DNA from: Micropterix aruncella
Lineage: Eukaryota > Arthropoda > Insecta > Lepidoptera > Micropterigidae
Length of the DNA stretch: 64,000 nt
Assembly (NCBI GenBank): GCA_944548615.1
Contig: OX155972.1
Span: 8,572,159-8,636,158, forward strand
Reading direction: 5' to 3'
The position numbers were made by a program, and so were the translations under genes. The notes below the pieces were generated by a model. The model was not told the DNA's origin. It saw nothing but the letters and a program-made list of their open reading frames with translations, and made no database searches. Shown piece after piece: positions 28,551-48,270 of the stretch. Numbering within the stretch: the first letter of the stretch is position 1; each line of letters opens with the position of its first letter.

Positions 28551-29182
28551 TCAATATTTAAAAAATAAATCTGTGCATAGTTCCTAAGATAAAATTGTTT
28601 TAAATTATTATTGAATTACTTAGTAATTAAATTTTATATTATTTGAATCATTGCTAAGTGATATTTCGCTACACAAGCATGAAAAAATAGCCCCGATAAT
28701 CGCCCTAGTCTGACAAACAGACTTAACTGAGTTAACTACAAGACTTAAAATACAAATCGAATAGATACGGTACTGCAAAAATTCACCCAAAAGTTCAAAT
28801 ATGGTTATGCGATTCATGGCTCGACATGCGTCATGCAAACTTACTACTTAGGCGTCGCGCTACCCTATTTAAACCGGACGCGACGTTACTGCAACGCAAA
28901 CTCTTCAGATAGTCGAGTGTCAGACGCCATTTTAAATCAACCCCGATGACACGGGCGCACATATTAATCGTCTTTGCATCTACGATAATTCTCCTCGACG
29001 TCATTTAACTGTTTGCATATTTAAACCGGGAATCCTCATTAAGTAATATTGCAACATCTACCAAATTATAAATTATGCACCTGCGTATCCGACTAATCCA
29101 ATAATAAACATTACGCTATATCATAAAATCAACACCAGAAATCGAAAAATTAAACGTATAATTATTTCCCAATAATAATAAC
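28550..29182 (-). promoter_or_regulatory. Conserved block after receptor A: candidate promoter and 5' end of a lost next copy
   Basis: The block is homologous to sequence following receptor B (35570-36450) and receptor D (60106-62810, heavily interrupted). Read in receptor direction it has two TATA-like stretches, 'GGTTTAAATATGC' near 29025 and 'GGTTTAAATAGGG' near 28870, and a CRE-like 'AATGACGTCGA' near 29004. A short frame from ATG at 28817 to a phase-1 donor at 28787 follows. Because the genes are head to tail, this is where the promoter of a following copy would lie. No following coding exons were found below 28.5 kb. Confidence 0.45.
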
Positions 29183-33245
<4,063 letters not shown>

Positions 33246-33249
33246 CTGA

Positions 33250-33740
33250 AATTTATTTATTTTATTTCTTATTTATTTAAAGTCACAATCAAAATACAAT
33301 TATCATTACTACATTTTATAGACCATAACCAATGGCGAAACATTAACTGACTCTTCGTAGCTATACCTGTTCAACGCCGCCCAACTGGGATAAACCCGTT
33401 CCAGGGCTAGCGTTTCTAAAGCATTTTAATACAAATTGAGAATTATAACTAAAAAAAATTATACCTAACGTATAAAAAAATCTATAGACAAAAAAAAAGA
33501 AATACAAATCAAAGAAATATAAAACAAACATGGTATTTTTTTAAATGAACGGGGTATAGAAAATAGAAAATAGTCAATCACAATAATAACAAATATAATC
33601 TAAAATATAATAAATACAATTATATATACATATAATATAGTAAAAAATAATAAAAATTCGAAGATATTAATAAAAAAAACAATGATAATCTTTTAAGAAT
33701 TAGTTTATTCTATAATGTCTAGCATAGAGTGTATTGATAT
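33250..33740 (-). mobile_element. 5'-truncated LINE inserted at the acceptor of receptor A
   Basis: On the minus strand this contains 'CCCTGGAACGGG', 'ATCCCAGTTGGGC' and ends in AAATAAAT-type sequence, the same 3' UTR as the LINE ending at 49380. Its tail lies only a few bases from 'TTTCAG'. The flanks rejoin as 'CCTGAAAT|ATACGAAGTC', which is the uninterrupted sequence of copy D (57810-57830 inverted). AAAT is repeated at both edges. Confidence 0.85.
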
Positions 33741-33823
33741 ACGCCTTTGCTAAATATACGAAGTCATTAGAATATTTCCCTATTACTAAGGCAGTGATTA
33801 TATAGAGTATTATATTGTTGAAT

Positions 33824-34356
33824 GCCATAGTACGTTTTGGCAACTCTTCTTCGCCAGTGATATGCAGGCAACACTGACAGCCTTGTCAAGCAAAACTAAT
33901 AGCAATTTATCTGGTCATCGTTAATAATCATGGCCATCTATATTGCTGTTAAATTAATGGTTTTTTTTAAACTAATTAAATATAAGAACCTATTATTTAT
34001 CCAGTTATAACAATATTAGCATTGAACTAACAGTACTATCTATCGAGGTATTTTAGTGTAATTACATCACATGTAATACGGAGAGATTCGAATGCCATAT
34101 TTTTGTCTCTTACTTTTATGTAATGAAACCTGTATACCAAATTAAACGAATATCCTTATGTATATCAAAATAATATAAGGTATGAATGAAAAGGTCGTTT
34201 GTTATTAAATTTTAATATTATTTTGAGTTAGGACACCGTAAACGCAAATTTAAAAGGCCATCTTTTGGGCTACTGAACATCAATGTTCGAAAATATGCTT
34301 GTAATCTGCACTATGCGTTTAAATGTAAAATCCTAGCTGCCAAAACGTCGAACGGC
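33824..34356 (-). mobile_element. P2 MITE in intron 1 of receptor A
   Basis: Termini 'GCCATAGTACGTTTTGGCAA' at 33824 and 'GCTGCCAAAACG' ending near 34356 are inverted repeats. No coding frame. Equivalent copies lie in C (49382-49938), D (55093-55398) and, in pieces, B (42110-42567 and 44860-45020). All are in corresponding places, so this is an ancestral intron resident. Confidence 0.82.
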
Positions 34357-34371
34357 ACTAAGCAATATTAT

Positions 34372-34935
34372 AGCATATATAATTAATGATTTGGGCAACA
34401 CGGGTGAATTGTGAATTCATTCAATAACAATAGAAACACAAAACCTGTCATCCATTTCTCATCAAGTATATTGACGCCAGAAAATAACAAAATGAGAGAA
34501 GTAAACCATAATTGGTTACGCAAGGAACATTCCCCGATATAACGCCAGGCCATCGCAACCGATAATGACCAATATATTATAAAAGACTAGCAGCGTTTAA
34601 AAATGTATTAAATAGGTATGTTTTCATGAATTTTCGTAATTTTCCGCTATTACGAGTAGGTTACTACTATTAGTAACCTACTAGTAATAGCGGAAAATTA
34701 CAAAACTTCATGAAAACATATGTAATGCAATTTTAAACGCTGCTTTAAAGTCTTTTATAATATATTGGTCATTATCTACCTTCACTTTATTATTGTGTCA
34801 TGTTAACACAACCTAATATAAATTTAATTGCTTATTTATTGATTTTCTTCTAGAAGTTTCTTGTTAATTTATTATTAAATGGGATACGAAAATAATGTAA
34901 GGAATAAAAGTTAATATAAGAAACACATTTTTTAA
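34372..34935 (-). mobile_element. P1 repeat in intron 1 of receptor A, with 216-bp palindrome
   Basis: Shared phrases 'CCTGTCATCCATTTCTCATC', 'GTAAACCATAATTGGTTAC' and 'GCCATCGCAACCGATAATGA' also occur in B (45035-45930), C (47645-48270) and D (53930-55090). In this copy 34561-34776 forms a long palindrome with arms of about 100 bp meeting at 'GTAACCTAC', which the other copies lack. Probably an old non-autonomous DNA transposon fixed in the receptor intron. Confidence 0.75.
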
Positions 34936-34959
34936 AACAAGCTTTTATTAAAATGCTCT

Positions 34960-35560
34960 GTCGTAAGCCAATCCTGGGAGAAGCAGCCATGTCATAGAGT
35001 AACGTAGAAGGGGCAATCATAATTGAATGCGTAAACGAAATTTCGTTTCTGTGAGTCCCCTCGTTGAAACCCAACCCTGGGTGCAGCAACCCTGTAGTGA
35101 TAAAACTGGGTGTTATAGAAGCAATAGAACGGGGTGTTATAATTGAATCCGTGTACAAAATTTCGTTTTAGTGCTGTCGACCACTGAGGAGTCTCCTCGT
35201 TGGAAGTCAACCCTAGGTGCAGCAGCCCTGTCGCGGTGAACTTAGAACGGGCTATCATAATAATAATTGAAATCGTATACAAAATTTCGTTTCTCTGCTG
35301 TTGACCGTTGAGAAGTCCCCTCTTCGGTAGCCAGCCCTAGGTGCAGCAGCCATATTATTGTGAAATTTAGAACGGGCTATCATAATTGAATGCGTATACA
35401 AAATGTCGTGTCTTTGATGTTGACCGCTGAGGAGTCAATTCGTCGGGAGCCAATCCTGGGTGCAGAATCAGGTCATGCTCACCATAACAATGCACTGTCA
35501 TCGAAACTGAACCAACTTGTACAATTTCAACGTCATAGGATAAAAGGAAGTGGATCTAAT
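34960..35560 (+). mobile_element. LINE tail with four to five 122-bp tandem repeats
   Basis: Repeats carry 'AGAACGGGCTATCATAATTG' and 'CCAGCCCTAGGTGCAGCAGC' variants. The unique part 'GGTCATGCTCACCATAAC' follows, as in 5215-5870 (inverted) and 46800-47140. It lies in the intron 1/upstream region of receptor A. Confidence 0.75.
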
Positions 35561-36451
35561 TCTGCTTGCAAGATTTGACCTAAACAAACACCCTGACAAA
35601 CATTGCAAGGTAAAAAAGCTGTTAAAAATAGATCCTGAGTTAGCATGCGTCAACCGCTTTATCTAGGCGTCGCTCTACTCTATCTCAACAAGGTGCGTCA
35701 TCAATGCAACACAAATTCTTCTGATAGTCAACTGTCAAACGCCAGCCTGAATCAACCCCGACGACGCGCGCGCGCATATTATTCATCCGGGCCATTAATA
35801 TATTTCTCTTTGTCGTCATTTGACTGTATGCATATTTAAACCGTGAAACTTAATAAAGTAATATTGCAACATTATTATTTTTCCTTCGCCCGCATGCCCG
35901 ACTAATCCTATGACTAACATTGTGCCAGATTGCGTTTCTTTGTGAACTAAAACTAAAATTATTCCAAGCGAACGAGACAGAGCAATACGTTAGAGCGGAA
36001 TATAAAACGAACGATCGTTGATAAATACTACCTGCCGAACTTATACCCGTCTGAATAAATTCGAGCGTATTTCGTGCGGTGTAAAATTTGACCTTGGCGG
36101 GCAGTTTTAATGCGAAAAAGTGACAACCGGTCATCTCACACTCCGCTCTAGCGTATTGCCCTGCCTCGTTCACACGGGCTAATTTCCGAGTTTAGTTCGC
36201 GAAGAAACGTAATCGAGCCCATTGTGTTATATAATAAAATCAACATAATCATAAAATTAAGCACACTATTAACGTAATTAAACCGGGCGTGACGTCACTG
36301 CAACACAAGTGTCAAGTATCAGACGCCAGGCTGAATCAATCCCGATGACACGCTCGCTTTTTGCAGTCAAGATAATTCTCGTCGAAATAATAATAAAATC
36401 AACTTAGAAATCATAAAATTAAACGCATGATTATTTCCAAACAATAATAAT
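35561..36451 (-). promoter_or_regulatory. Conserved block after receptor B, candidate promoter region of receptor A
   Basis: Homologous to 28550-29182. In receptor direction there is 'GGTTTAAATATGC' near 35836 and 'AATGACGACAA' near 35815. Where the A block has a second TATA-like stretch this one reads 'GTTGAGATAGAG' and has lost it. The segment holding the candidate start exon in the A block appears deleted between about 35645 and 35620. The block also contains a partial self-duplication (36270-36400) and a MITE (35930-36230). Confidence 0.45.
35930..36230. mobile_element. MITE of about 300 bp with long inverted ends
   Basis: Left end 'AGATTGCGTTTCTTTGTGAA', right end its inverted variant; about 75 bp of each end pair. 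It lacks a coding frame. ATTGTG occurs on both sides, and the paralogous site after receptor A has no insertion, which supports a short target duplication. Sister copies are at 44534-44823 and 45354-45656. Confidence 0.85.
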
Positions 36452-42065
<5,614 letters not shown>

Positions 42066-42567
42066 CTGAAATATAAGAAATCATTAAAATATTTCCCTTT
42101 TATTAGGGCATTGATTAAATAGAATATTAGAATGTCATAGTACGTTTTGTATAGATAGATAATAATAACATATATACTGAATATTTTTAAAAGGAATTGT
42201 CGTGGAAATACTTAAATCTGTTGAGCCAACTCTGTAATCGCGTAATACCTATATAAAATTGAAAAATGTAATAATTTACAATTTACTGCCCTCTAGGGAG
42301 CGCGTGCGGAAGCGCGCCATCAATTCGTCTGTAATAATATTTTTGAGAAAGCATAGATGACGTTTAAATCAGTTGACGTCTGCATGCTCTAAAATATATT
42401 TCAAAGCATAAGTCAAATTCAAAAGTTTAAAAAAAGGTTTGATTCAGTATTAAAATCTATAATGATAACAATAATTTGAATAAATTATTAGTGACGTCTG
42501 TATCATATTTATATAATTTTGGTAAATCATAGAAATAATACGGAGAGTCTAGAATGCCATATAAAAA

Positions 42568-43157
42568 AATACGTGTGGTACTCGGGGACTGCCGCGGTAA
42601 AGCTATTGCATAGCATTTTTAACAACTTATGCAATTATAATTATTTATTTATTTTATTTTTTCTGATATCAGATAACTGCGCTCTATCGGAAAACGTTGA
42701 AATTATTCAGAATCATTTGCGGCTGCGGTAGTAAATGATTCGGAATAATTTAAACGTCTTCCGATAGAGCGCCGCGCACGAATTTTTTATTCGATAAAGC
42801 AAAAAAAACGGATTATTCGAAAAAATTCGTAGATAACAATATAGATAATTAAATTATCTTTAAAATGGTGTAGGTTTCATAATAATACGCCAGATAGTAT
42901 TTGCGTAGTAGTCGTTTTTGTGTTCTTTGAGACATAATTTCACAAATTAATTACACTATGTAATATAAACAAAATCTAAAATATTCAAAGCTAAGAATAT
43001 TAGGAAAATGTTCGTGTTTAACATATATTTTTTTCGAATCGTAAGCAGCACTCGTTTAGACGTAATTATCAGTTTAAAATCATTAATTTTCTTCAAGAAA
43101 TTTCTTCATTCGGTCACCGCGCTGGCCTAGGCCCGCGATAAAAGCTATGCAATAGCT
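42568..43157. mobile_element. Insertion with fold-back arm, boundary unclear
   Basis: It interrupts the P2 remnant of receptor B at about 42567. 'GCTATTGCATAGC' near 42602 and its inverse 'GCTATGCAATAGC' near 43145 suggest inverted ends about 550 bp apart. The 42679-42772 hairpin lies inside. The piggyBac-like element at 43162 adjoins. Confidence 0.5.
42679..42772. repeat. Long hairpin: 42-nt arms, 10-nt loop
   Basis: Arms 42679-42720 and 42731-42772 pair at 38 of 42 positions, starting 'GCGCTCTATCGGAAAACG'. The four mismatches are spread out, so it is somewhat old. Could be the core of a MITE or a small RNA hairpin. Confidence 0.93.
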
Positions 43158-43507
43158 TAACACTACAGCGTACGCGCGCTCTACTATGGTAGAACACACT
43201 TGCATTTTTGCGCGTCTCTTTCTCATTTCTTGATGTTTCCCCCCGCGCCCCTAGATAAGCCTCGGAAACAAAACTACGCAATAGGTTAGTATGGCGCCAA
43301 GCGATAGCGCGAGCGCAAGTTTCCTGTGTTTACCGCCAAAGTCATCATTCTACAATAGTAGTGCGTGCGAGCATCTGCGTAATAAAAATCTAATGAAGGT
43401 AAGCAATTTATTATACGAACATTTTTACTTTTTATGATTCTAATATTGTATTTAATAGTATATTTTGTATTTATTTATATATATTAGTACTAAGCATGTG
43501 CCCGCTT

Positions 43508-43568
43508 TTATGTTAACGCGCTGGCAGTTCAAGCCCAGAGTTCCAGGTTCTAATCCCGGTCGGGAAGT
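43508..43568 (+). other. tRNA-like remnant (B-box) inside the piggyBac-like element
   Basis: 'GTTCCAGGTTCTAATCCCGG' matches a pol III B box with a T-arm of four paired bases out of five, and a weak A-box-like stretch lies before it. No anticodon arm or intact cloverleaf is visible. Perhaps a tRNA-derived SINE scrap. Confidence 0.4.
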
Positions 43569-43660
43569 ATTTTTTCTCTTGATTTTCGACTTTGAATCTA
43601 ACTATTGAAGTATATTTTGCTGTTTATTAAGAAACTTTTATGTTTTGTTTTAGTGACATC

Positions 43661-44213
43661 ATGGACCCTCGTATGGTCAGTAACATCGAGAGGTGGCTAG
43701 CAGAAGAGCTCGATGACGACGAAGTTATCTCGAGTGACCCAGACGATGGAGAAAACAGGACGGTTTCTGCGCCAATACCCATGGAACAAGGTGAAGCTGA
43801 CTACTTACGCGAAGAAATAGTCGAAAATTATTCTTCTAATGATGATTTACCTCTCTCCGAAGTTTCATCGAACAATGCACGCAGAGAAGTTTATGTGTCT
43901 AAGAACAGAACACAATGGAATAAAGTATGTCCTGTTTAATGTGTCATTTGAACTGGCGAAACCCCTCATGGTGCGAAGGTTGATAATAGAAAATATTCCT
44001 AGGAAACTAAGAAATAAAACAAAATGGCTTTTGGGGCACAGTGATAAGATGCACGCAATGAACCCCACAGATTGGGAAGAGTAGGGCAAATGTTGCATGT
44101 GCTCTCGAGCCCGAAATCGCTCCACAAAAAAATGGTGTAAACGTTGCTGCAGATGGATCTGCCCTGATCACCAAGCTGTCTTATGCATTCAATGTGAGGA
44201 AGAAGACAAATAA
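43661..44213 (+). pseudogene. piggyBac transposase remnant: N-terminal region fused to C-terminal Cys-rich domain
   Basis: The frame from ATG at 43661 gives an acidic N-terminus ('LAEELDDDEVISSDPDDGE') ending near 'SKNRTQWNK', usual for piggyBac-type transposases. It stops at 43939. In other frames, 43935-44090 and 44090-44213 give 'MLCSRARNRSTKKWCKRC' and 'WICPDHQAVLCIQCEEE', the cysteine-rich C-terminal domain. The whole catalytic DDD core is missing and frames change, so it cannot encode transposase. Confidence 0.8.
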
Positions 44214-44533
44214 AACTCTGAAGACATTTTCCTAATTTAATTATACGAGTTTATCTCAGACTTGCCAAAAATGTTGATTGTTTTATAGATATTACTAATA
44301 TGTCCCTAAAGTAGTATTTAAGTTCTAAAAAGTATTTAAGTTCTAAAATTTGTTCAGTTTCTTTTTTGTTGGCTAATAAACGAATTCTATAATGGAACTG
44401 GTTTTTTAATCAAAATATCTTTCTGTTTGAAAAAAAACGCATTTTACTTTTTCTACCATGGTAGACCACGCGAGCAACTGGTAAAAAAAGGTGCGCGTGC
44501 ACTATAGTGTTAAAAACAATAAAGAAAAGTTAA

Positions 44534-44823
44534 ATGGGCTCGATCGCGTTTCTTCGTGAACTAAAATCGGAGATTAGTCCGTGTGAACGAGACAGGGCAA
44601 TACGCTAGAGCGGAGTGTGAGATGACCGGTTGTCACTTTTACGCAGCCAAGGTCAAATCTTACACTGCACGAAATATGCTTGAATTTATTCGGACGAGTA
44701 TAAGTTCAACAGGTAGTATTTATCGACGATCATTCGTTTCATATTCAGCTCTAACCTATTGCTCTGTCTCGTTCGCTTGGACTAATTTTAGTTTTAGTGC
44801 ACAAAGAAACGCAATCGGCCCCA
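44534..44823. mobile_element. MITE of about 290 bp, sister of 35930-36230
   Basis: Ends 'GGGCTCGATCGCGTTTCTTC' and inverted 'GGGGCCGATTGCGTTTCTTT', about 75 bp of complementary termini. Adjacent to the piggyBac-like element. Confidence 0.85.
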
Positions 44824-45034
44824 TTATTTTAAAATAAAAGCGTTTAATTATTACGTAAATTATTTTGACATTAGATTATGGACACCGTATTTTAAAAGAG
44901 TTACGCCGTCTATTGAGCTATTAATAGTAACAGCAAATAATCAATGTTTGAAACAATGAGGGCCATCTACACGTCCCGCTTCCTATTAAACTCCTAGCTG
45001 CCAAAGCATATTACGGCATTAAGGAATCTAATAG

Positions 45035-45930
45035 CCTATATAATCTATGATTTAGACAACACGGCTGTACTTATTTGAAAATAATGTAAACACGTAAACC
45101 TGTCATCCATTTCTCATCAAGTATATTGACGCCGGAAAATAACAAAATACGAGATGTAAACCATAATTGGTTACTTAAGGAACATTCCCCGATATACAGC
45201 CAAGACATCACAACCGATAATAACCAATATACAAGAGTAGTACGGTTAATTAAAGAAACATTTAAAAATGTATTACATTTGTAATACGTTTCTAATCGTA
45301 ATTGGGCACATTGCGAGCTGGTTATTAATAGATCTACCTACACGTTGGTAGTGGGCCCGATTGCGTTTCTTTGTAAACTAAAATAGCCACTTTATTCAAC
45401 TAAACGAGACAGAGCAATACGTTTGAACGGAATATGAAATGAATTGTCATCGATTTTCCCTCACCAAAACTACCTGTCGAAGTTATAGACGCCCGAATAA
45501 GTTTGAAAACATCTTGTTCGGTGTTAGATTTAGCTGATTTATCCTCGGTGGGTAGTTTTAATGCGGAAACGTTACAACCGTTCATTTATAATTCCGCTCT
45601 GTCTCGTTCACATGAACTAATTTCCGATTTTAGTTCAAGAGAAATGCAATCGATCCCAATATGTCTTTAAACCAATGTAAAGCATTGCTATTAGTTTCCT
45701 CCTGGGAGTGCCTTGTTAATTTAACAATAAATGGGACACAACCAAATGGTAAAGAAAAGAGAATAAGAAGAGTGAAAATAAATTATTATTTTTACTAAAT
45801 GAAAACGGATTTACTAAACAACCATCGCTATTCAGAGTATACTAAAATGCTGTCAGTGCTCTCCGTTAATTATTCTGCAGGCAGGTGGCAAACTGCTTAA
45901 GTTGCTATGGTAGTTCTCCGCGAATTTCGA
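45035..45930 (-). mobile_element. P1 repeat of receptor B side, split by a MITE
   Basis: Collinear with the reverse complement of 47645-48270. Interrupted at 45354-45656 by another copy of the 300-bp MITE (ends 'GGGCCCGATTGCGTTTCTTT' and inverse). Confidence 0.75.
45354..45656. mobile_element. MITE of about 300 bp, third copy
   Basis: Inverted ends 'GGGCCCGATTGCG' and 'GCAATCGATCCC', with internal similarity to 35930-36230 and 44534-44823. Confidence 0.8.
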
Positions 45931-46119
45931 AATCCCGAATGTAGATGAATGGATGATGGTATTTTAATTTTATTTTTACTTACTTTTTTTTTAAATTTCA
46001 ATTTAATTTTGTGGAATTTCAATTTTGTTTTACCGGCCTACGAAAAGACAAGGAAGTAAGGGTTGTGAACGCACATATGTGTGTCTCTATGTTTTTACTC
46101 CACGATAGCGCCCTCCTCG

Positions 46120-46800
46120 ATATCCTCCTCTTATATCCTCTACGATAGCGCCCAAACGCTTCAACCGATTGAGCTAAAATTTGGCATGCAGGCATCATTT
46201 GGTTATGGCAAGAGATGAAAAGATTGTGGTTTAAATCGGACCACCAGAGTGCGTGCTAGATATGCTTCAATCTCGAAATATTAGACTTAGTGTCTTAAAA
46301 TTCGGTACACAGGTGCCTTGATGGGGAGAAATCAGATTATGAAATTGTCAAGCAAGCAGTGTGACCCATAGAAAGGGGTCATTGCAATCAGTTGGCCAAC
46401 AGGCCGTTTTTAAGGGAAGGTGACCTCAGCCGATTAACTTGAAATTTGAAAAGGATTTGACTCCTGAGTGGTCAAGTAAACGGTGTGATTTATAGATTGG
46501 GATCATAGCAATAGGGTGGCTAACGGGCCGTTTTCAAGCTTTGGTGACCTAGGGCTATTGGCTTGAAATTTGAAACGTGGACTAGACTTCTGAGAGGTCA
46601 CGTAAGCTGCATGATTCACAGAAAGGGTCATCGCAATCGGGTGTCCAACAACCCGTTTTTAAGCGAAGGTCACCTTGGGCGATTGAAATTTGAAACCTAG
46701 ACTCCTGATGATTCGAGTAAGTGGTATGATGACTCATAGAAAGGGATCATAGCAATCAGGTGGCCAACGGACTGCTTTTAATCGATGGTGTCTGACTCGT
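46120..46800 (+). repeat. Decayed LINE tail with four diverged repeats of about 115-120 bp
   Basis: 'ACGATAGCGCCCAAACGCTT' opens the tail. From 46360 a unit with 'GCCAACGGGCCGTTTT', 'GAAGGTGACCT' and 'TTGAAATTTGAAA' repeats about four times to 46795. It has no coding content. Confidence 0.7.
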
Positions 46801-47145
46801 TTTTCGTGTATGTGCTGTTGTCCGTTGAGGAGTCCCCTCCCGACGAGGTCATGGTCCGGTCATGCTTACCCAAAAAAAAACATGCGTTGTCATCGGAATT
46901 GAACCAAAATATAAATTTTCAACTTTACGATAATAGTTGAGAATTTCCCTAAATTCCTCATGGATCCCATTATCAAAAAAGGATTTTGATGAAAATGGGA
47001 CCAATCTCTAAGTATATCCTTTCAAATAAAATAAGAATTTTCCACATCGTTTCATTAATGGCAGTGTTTCATGATAAGAAACATTAAAAAAAAGTTAAAT
47101 GGATAACATCCTCCTTTTTTTGAAGTCGATTAAAAACGGTTCTAA
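46801..47145 (+). mobile_element. LINE 3' tail ending in 'TTTTTTGAAGTCGATTAAAA'
   Basis: Same order as the inverted tail at 5215-5500: 'GTCATGCTTACC', 'GGGACCAATCTC', then the terminal motif at 47119-47138. Confidence 0.75.
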
Positions 47146-47194
47146 TCGTCTCAATGGGGTTCAAAATGAATATTTCCGTTGTCATCTCAAAAAA

Positions 47195-47578
47195 TTAATT
47201 TAGCGCATTTACAATACTTTCCCTCCTGGTCGGTTGGTGGACCAGGAAAGTAAAACAACGAATATTTTGCCTTAGTTTCTGGTTTTGCTCCATATCTTTT
47301 ATATGCGTTCTACATATAGAAAAACTCGTGATCTGCTCTCGGTTTCTGACTTTCATCTGTCTGACTTCACTAACTAAACCATGTGCGTATCTATATATAT
47401 ATTTACCGTGAACATTTTTTTCAAGGACATAATTAACATGTTCCATCTTCTGTGGCAAATGCTCAGCGTCGCATAGGACGTTTGCATTGTCTATTCGGAC
47501 TTGACGTTGACGAGAAGTAACAATGTTCTCGGTCATAAGGTATATTAGAAGCTTACGCATACGGACAGATATCTCCAT
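47195..47578 (-). CDS. Unrecognised 127-codon frame, probably repeat-derived
   Basis: I do not recognise the protein. 'THIKDMEQNQKLRQNIRC' resembles 'THTLKDIEHNPKPVQRIRC' at 27135-27347. 'ESIVNALN' with its surrounding DNA ('CCAGGAAAGTAAAA') resembles 22440-22500. Three related pieces within 25 kb point to a dispersed element rather than a host gene. It sits between the head-to-head halves of the receptor locus. Confidence 0.35.
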   Translation of the reverse strand: MEISVRMRKLLIYLMTENIVTSRQRQVRIDNANVLCDAEHLPQKMEHVNYVLEKNVHGKYIYRYAHGLVSEVRQMKVRNREQITSFSICRTHIKDMEQNQKLRQNIRCFTFLVHQPTRRESIVNALN

Positions 47579-47644
47579 GCCAGCTCACACCATCATCCCT
47601 ATCATGTATAATACATTCAGGATTTCAAAATTCGCGAACGACGA

Positions 47645-48270
47645 TCTATCTATAGTAACATTAGCAGTTTGCCGCGTACCCGCAAATTAATGAACGGACA
47701 GCACCTAGCATTTTAAACTACCCTGAATAACAACTCTTGCGATACCGTCGAAACGTAGGGCACTATAAACTACACGAAGTAAATCTATTTTTATCTAGTA
47801 ATAAAGATAATTAATTTTTATTATTCCTATCCACATTTTCTTTAGCATTTTTTACGCGTCCCATTTGTTGGTAAATTGACCAAGCACTTTCGGGAGGAAA
47901 ATAATAAACCATAATTAAATAACATTAGATTGGATTAATATGACATAATATCAACGTGTAGGTAGATCCAATGGTAACCTACTCGTAATGTACCAAATTA
48001 TGACTATACATGAATTACATGTGTAATTCATTTTTAAACGCTTCTTTAATTCAGAGTAAAAGTAAGTTGTTTCTGTTGATCATCATCGGTTGCGATGGCT
48101 TGGCGTTTTATAAGGGAATGTTCCTTGGGTAACCAATTATGGTTACCATCTCGTATTTTGTTATTATCCGGCGTCAATATACTTGATGAGAAATGGATGA
48201 CAGGTTTACGCGTTTATTTTATTTTCGAATACGCACTCCCGTGTTGCCTAAATCATTGATTTAGGTTATT
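47645..48270 (+). mobile_element. P1 repeat in the upstream region of receptor C
   Basis: Contains 'GTTTGCCGCGTACCCGC', 'CATCGGTTGCGATGGC', 'CGGCGTCAATATACTTGAT' and 'CGTGTTGCCTAAATCATTG' in the order seen in the D copy, mirror image of A and B. Confidence 0.78.

Larger units (their letters stand above)
43162..44509 (+). mobile_element. piggyBac-like transposon, internally deleted, 1348 bp
   Basis: Flanked by TTAA at 43158-43161 and 44510-44513. Ends 'CACTACAGCGTACGCGCGC' and, inverted, 'CACTATAGTGCACGCGCACC' are imperfect inverted repeats, and both subterminal regions carry a 'CTAC(T/C)ATGGTAGA' motif. The interior keeps only the two ends of a transposase gene. Located in intron 1 or the upstream region of receptor B. 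Confidence 0.92.

Noticed and set aside
42066..42084. ATG start of receptor B at 42084
   Set aside because: The frame runs through the polypyrimidine tract and 'TTTCAG' acceptor conserved in all four copies, so these codons are intronic.
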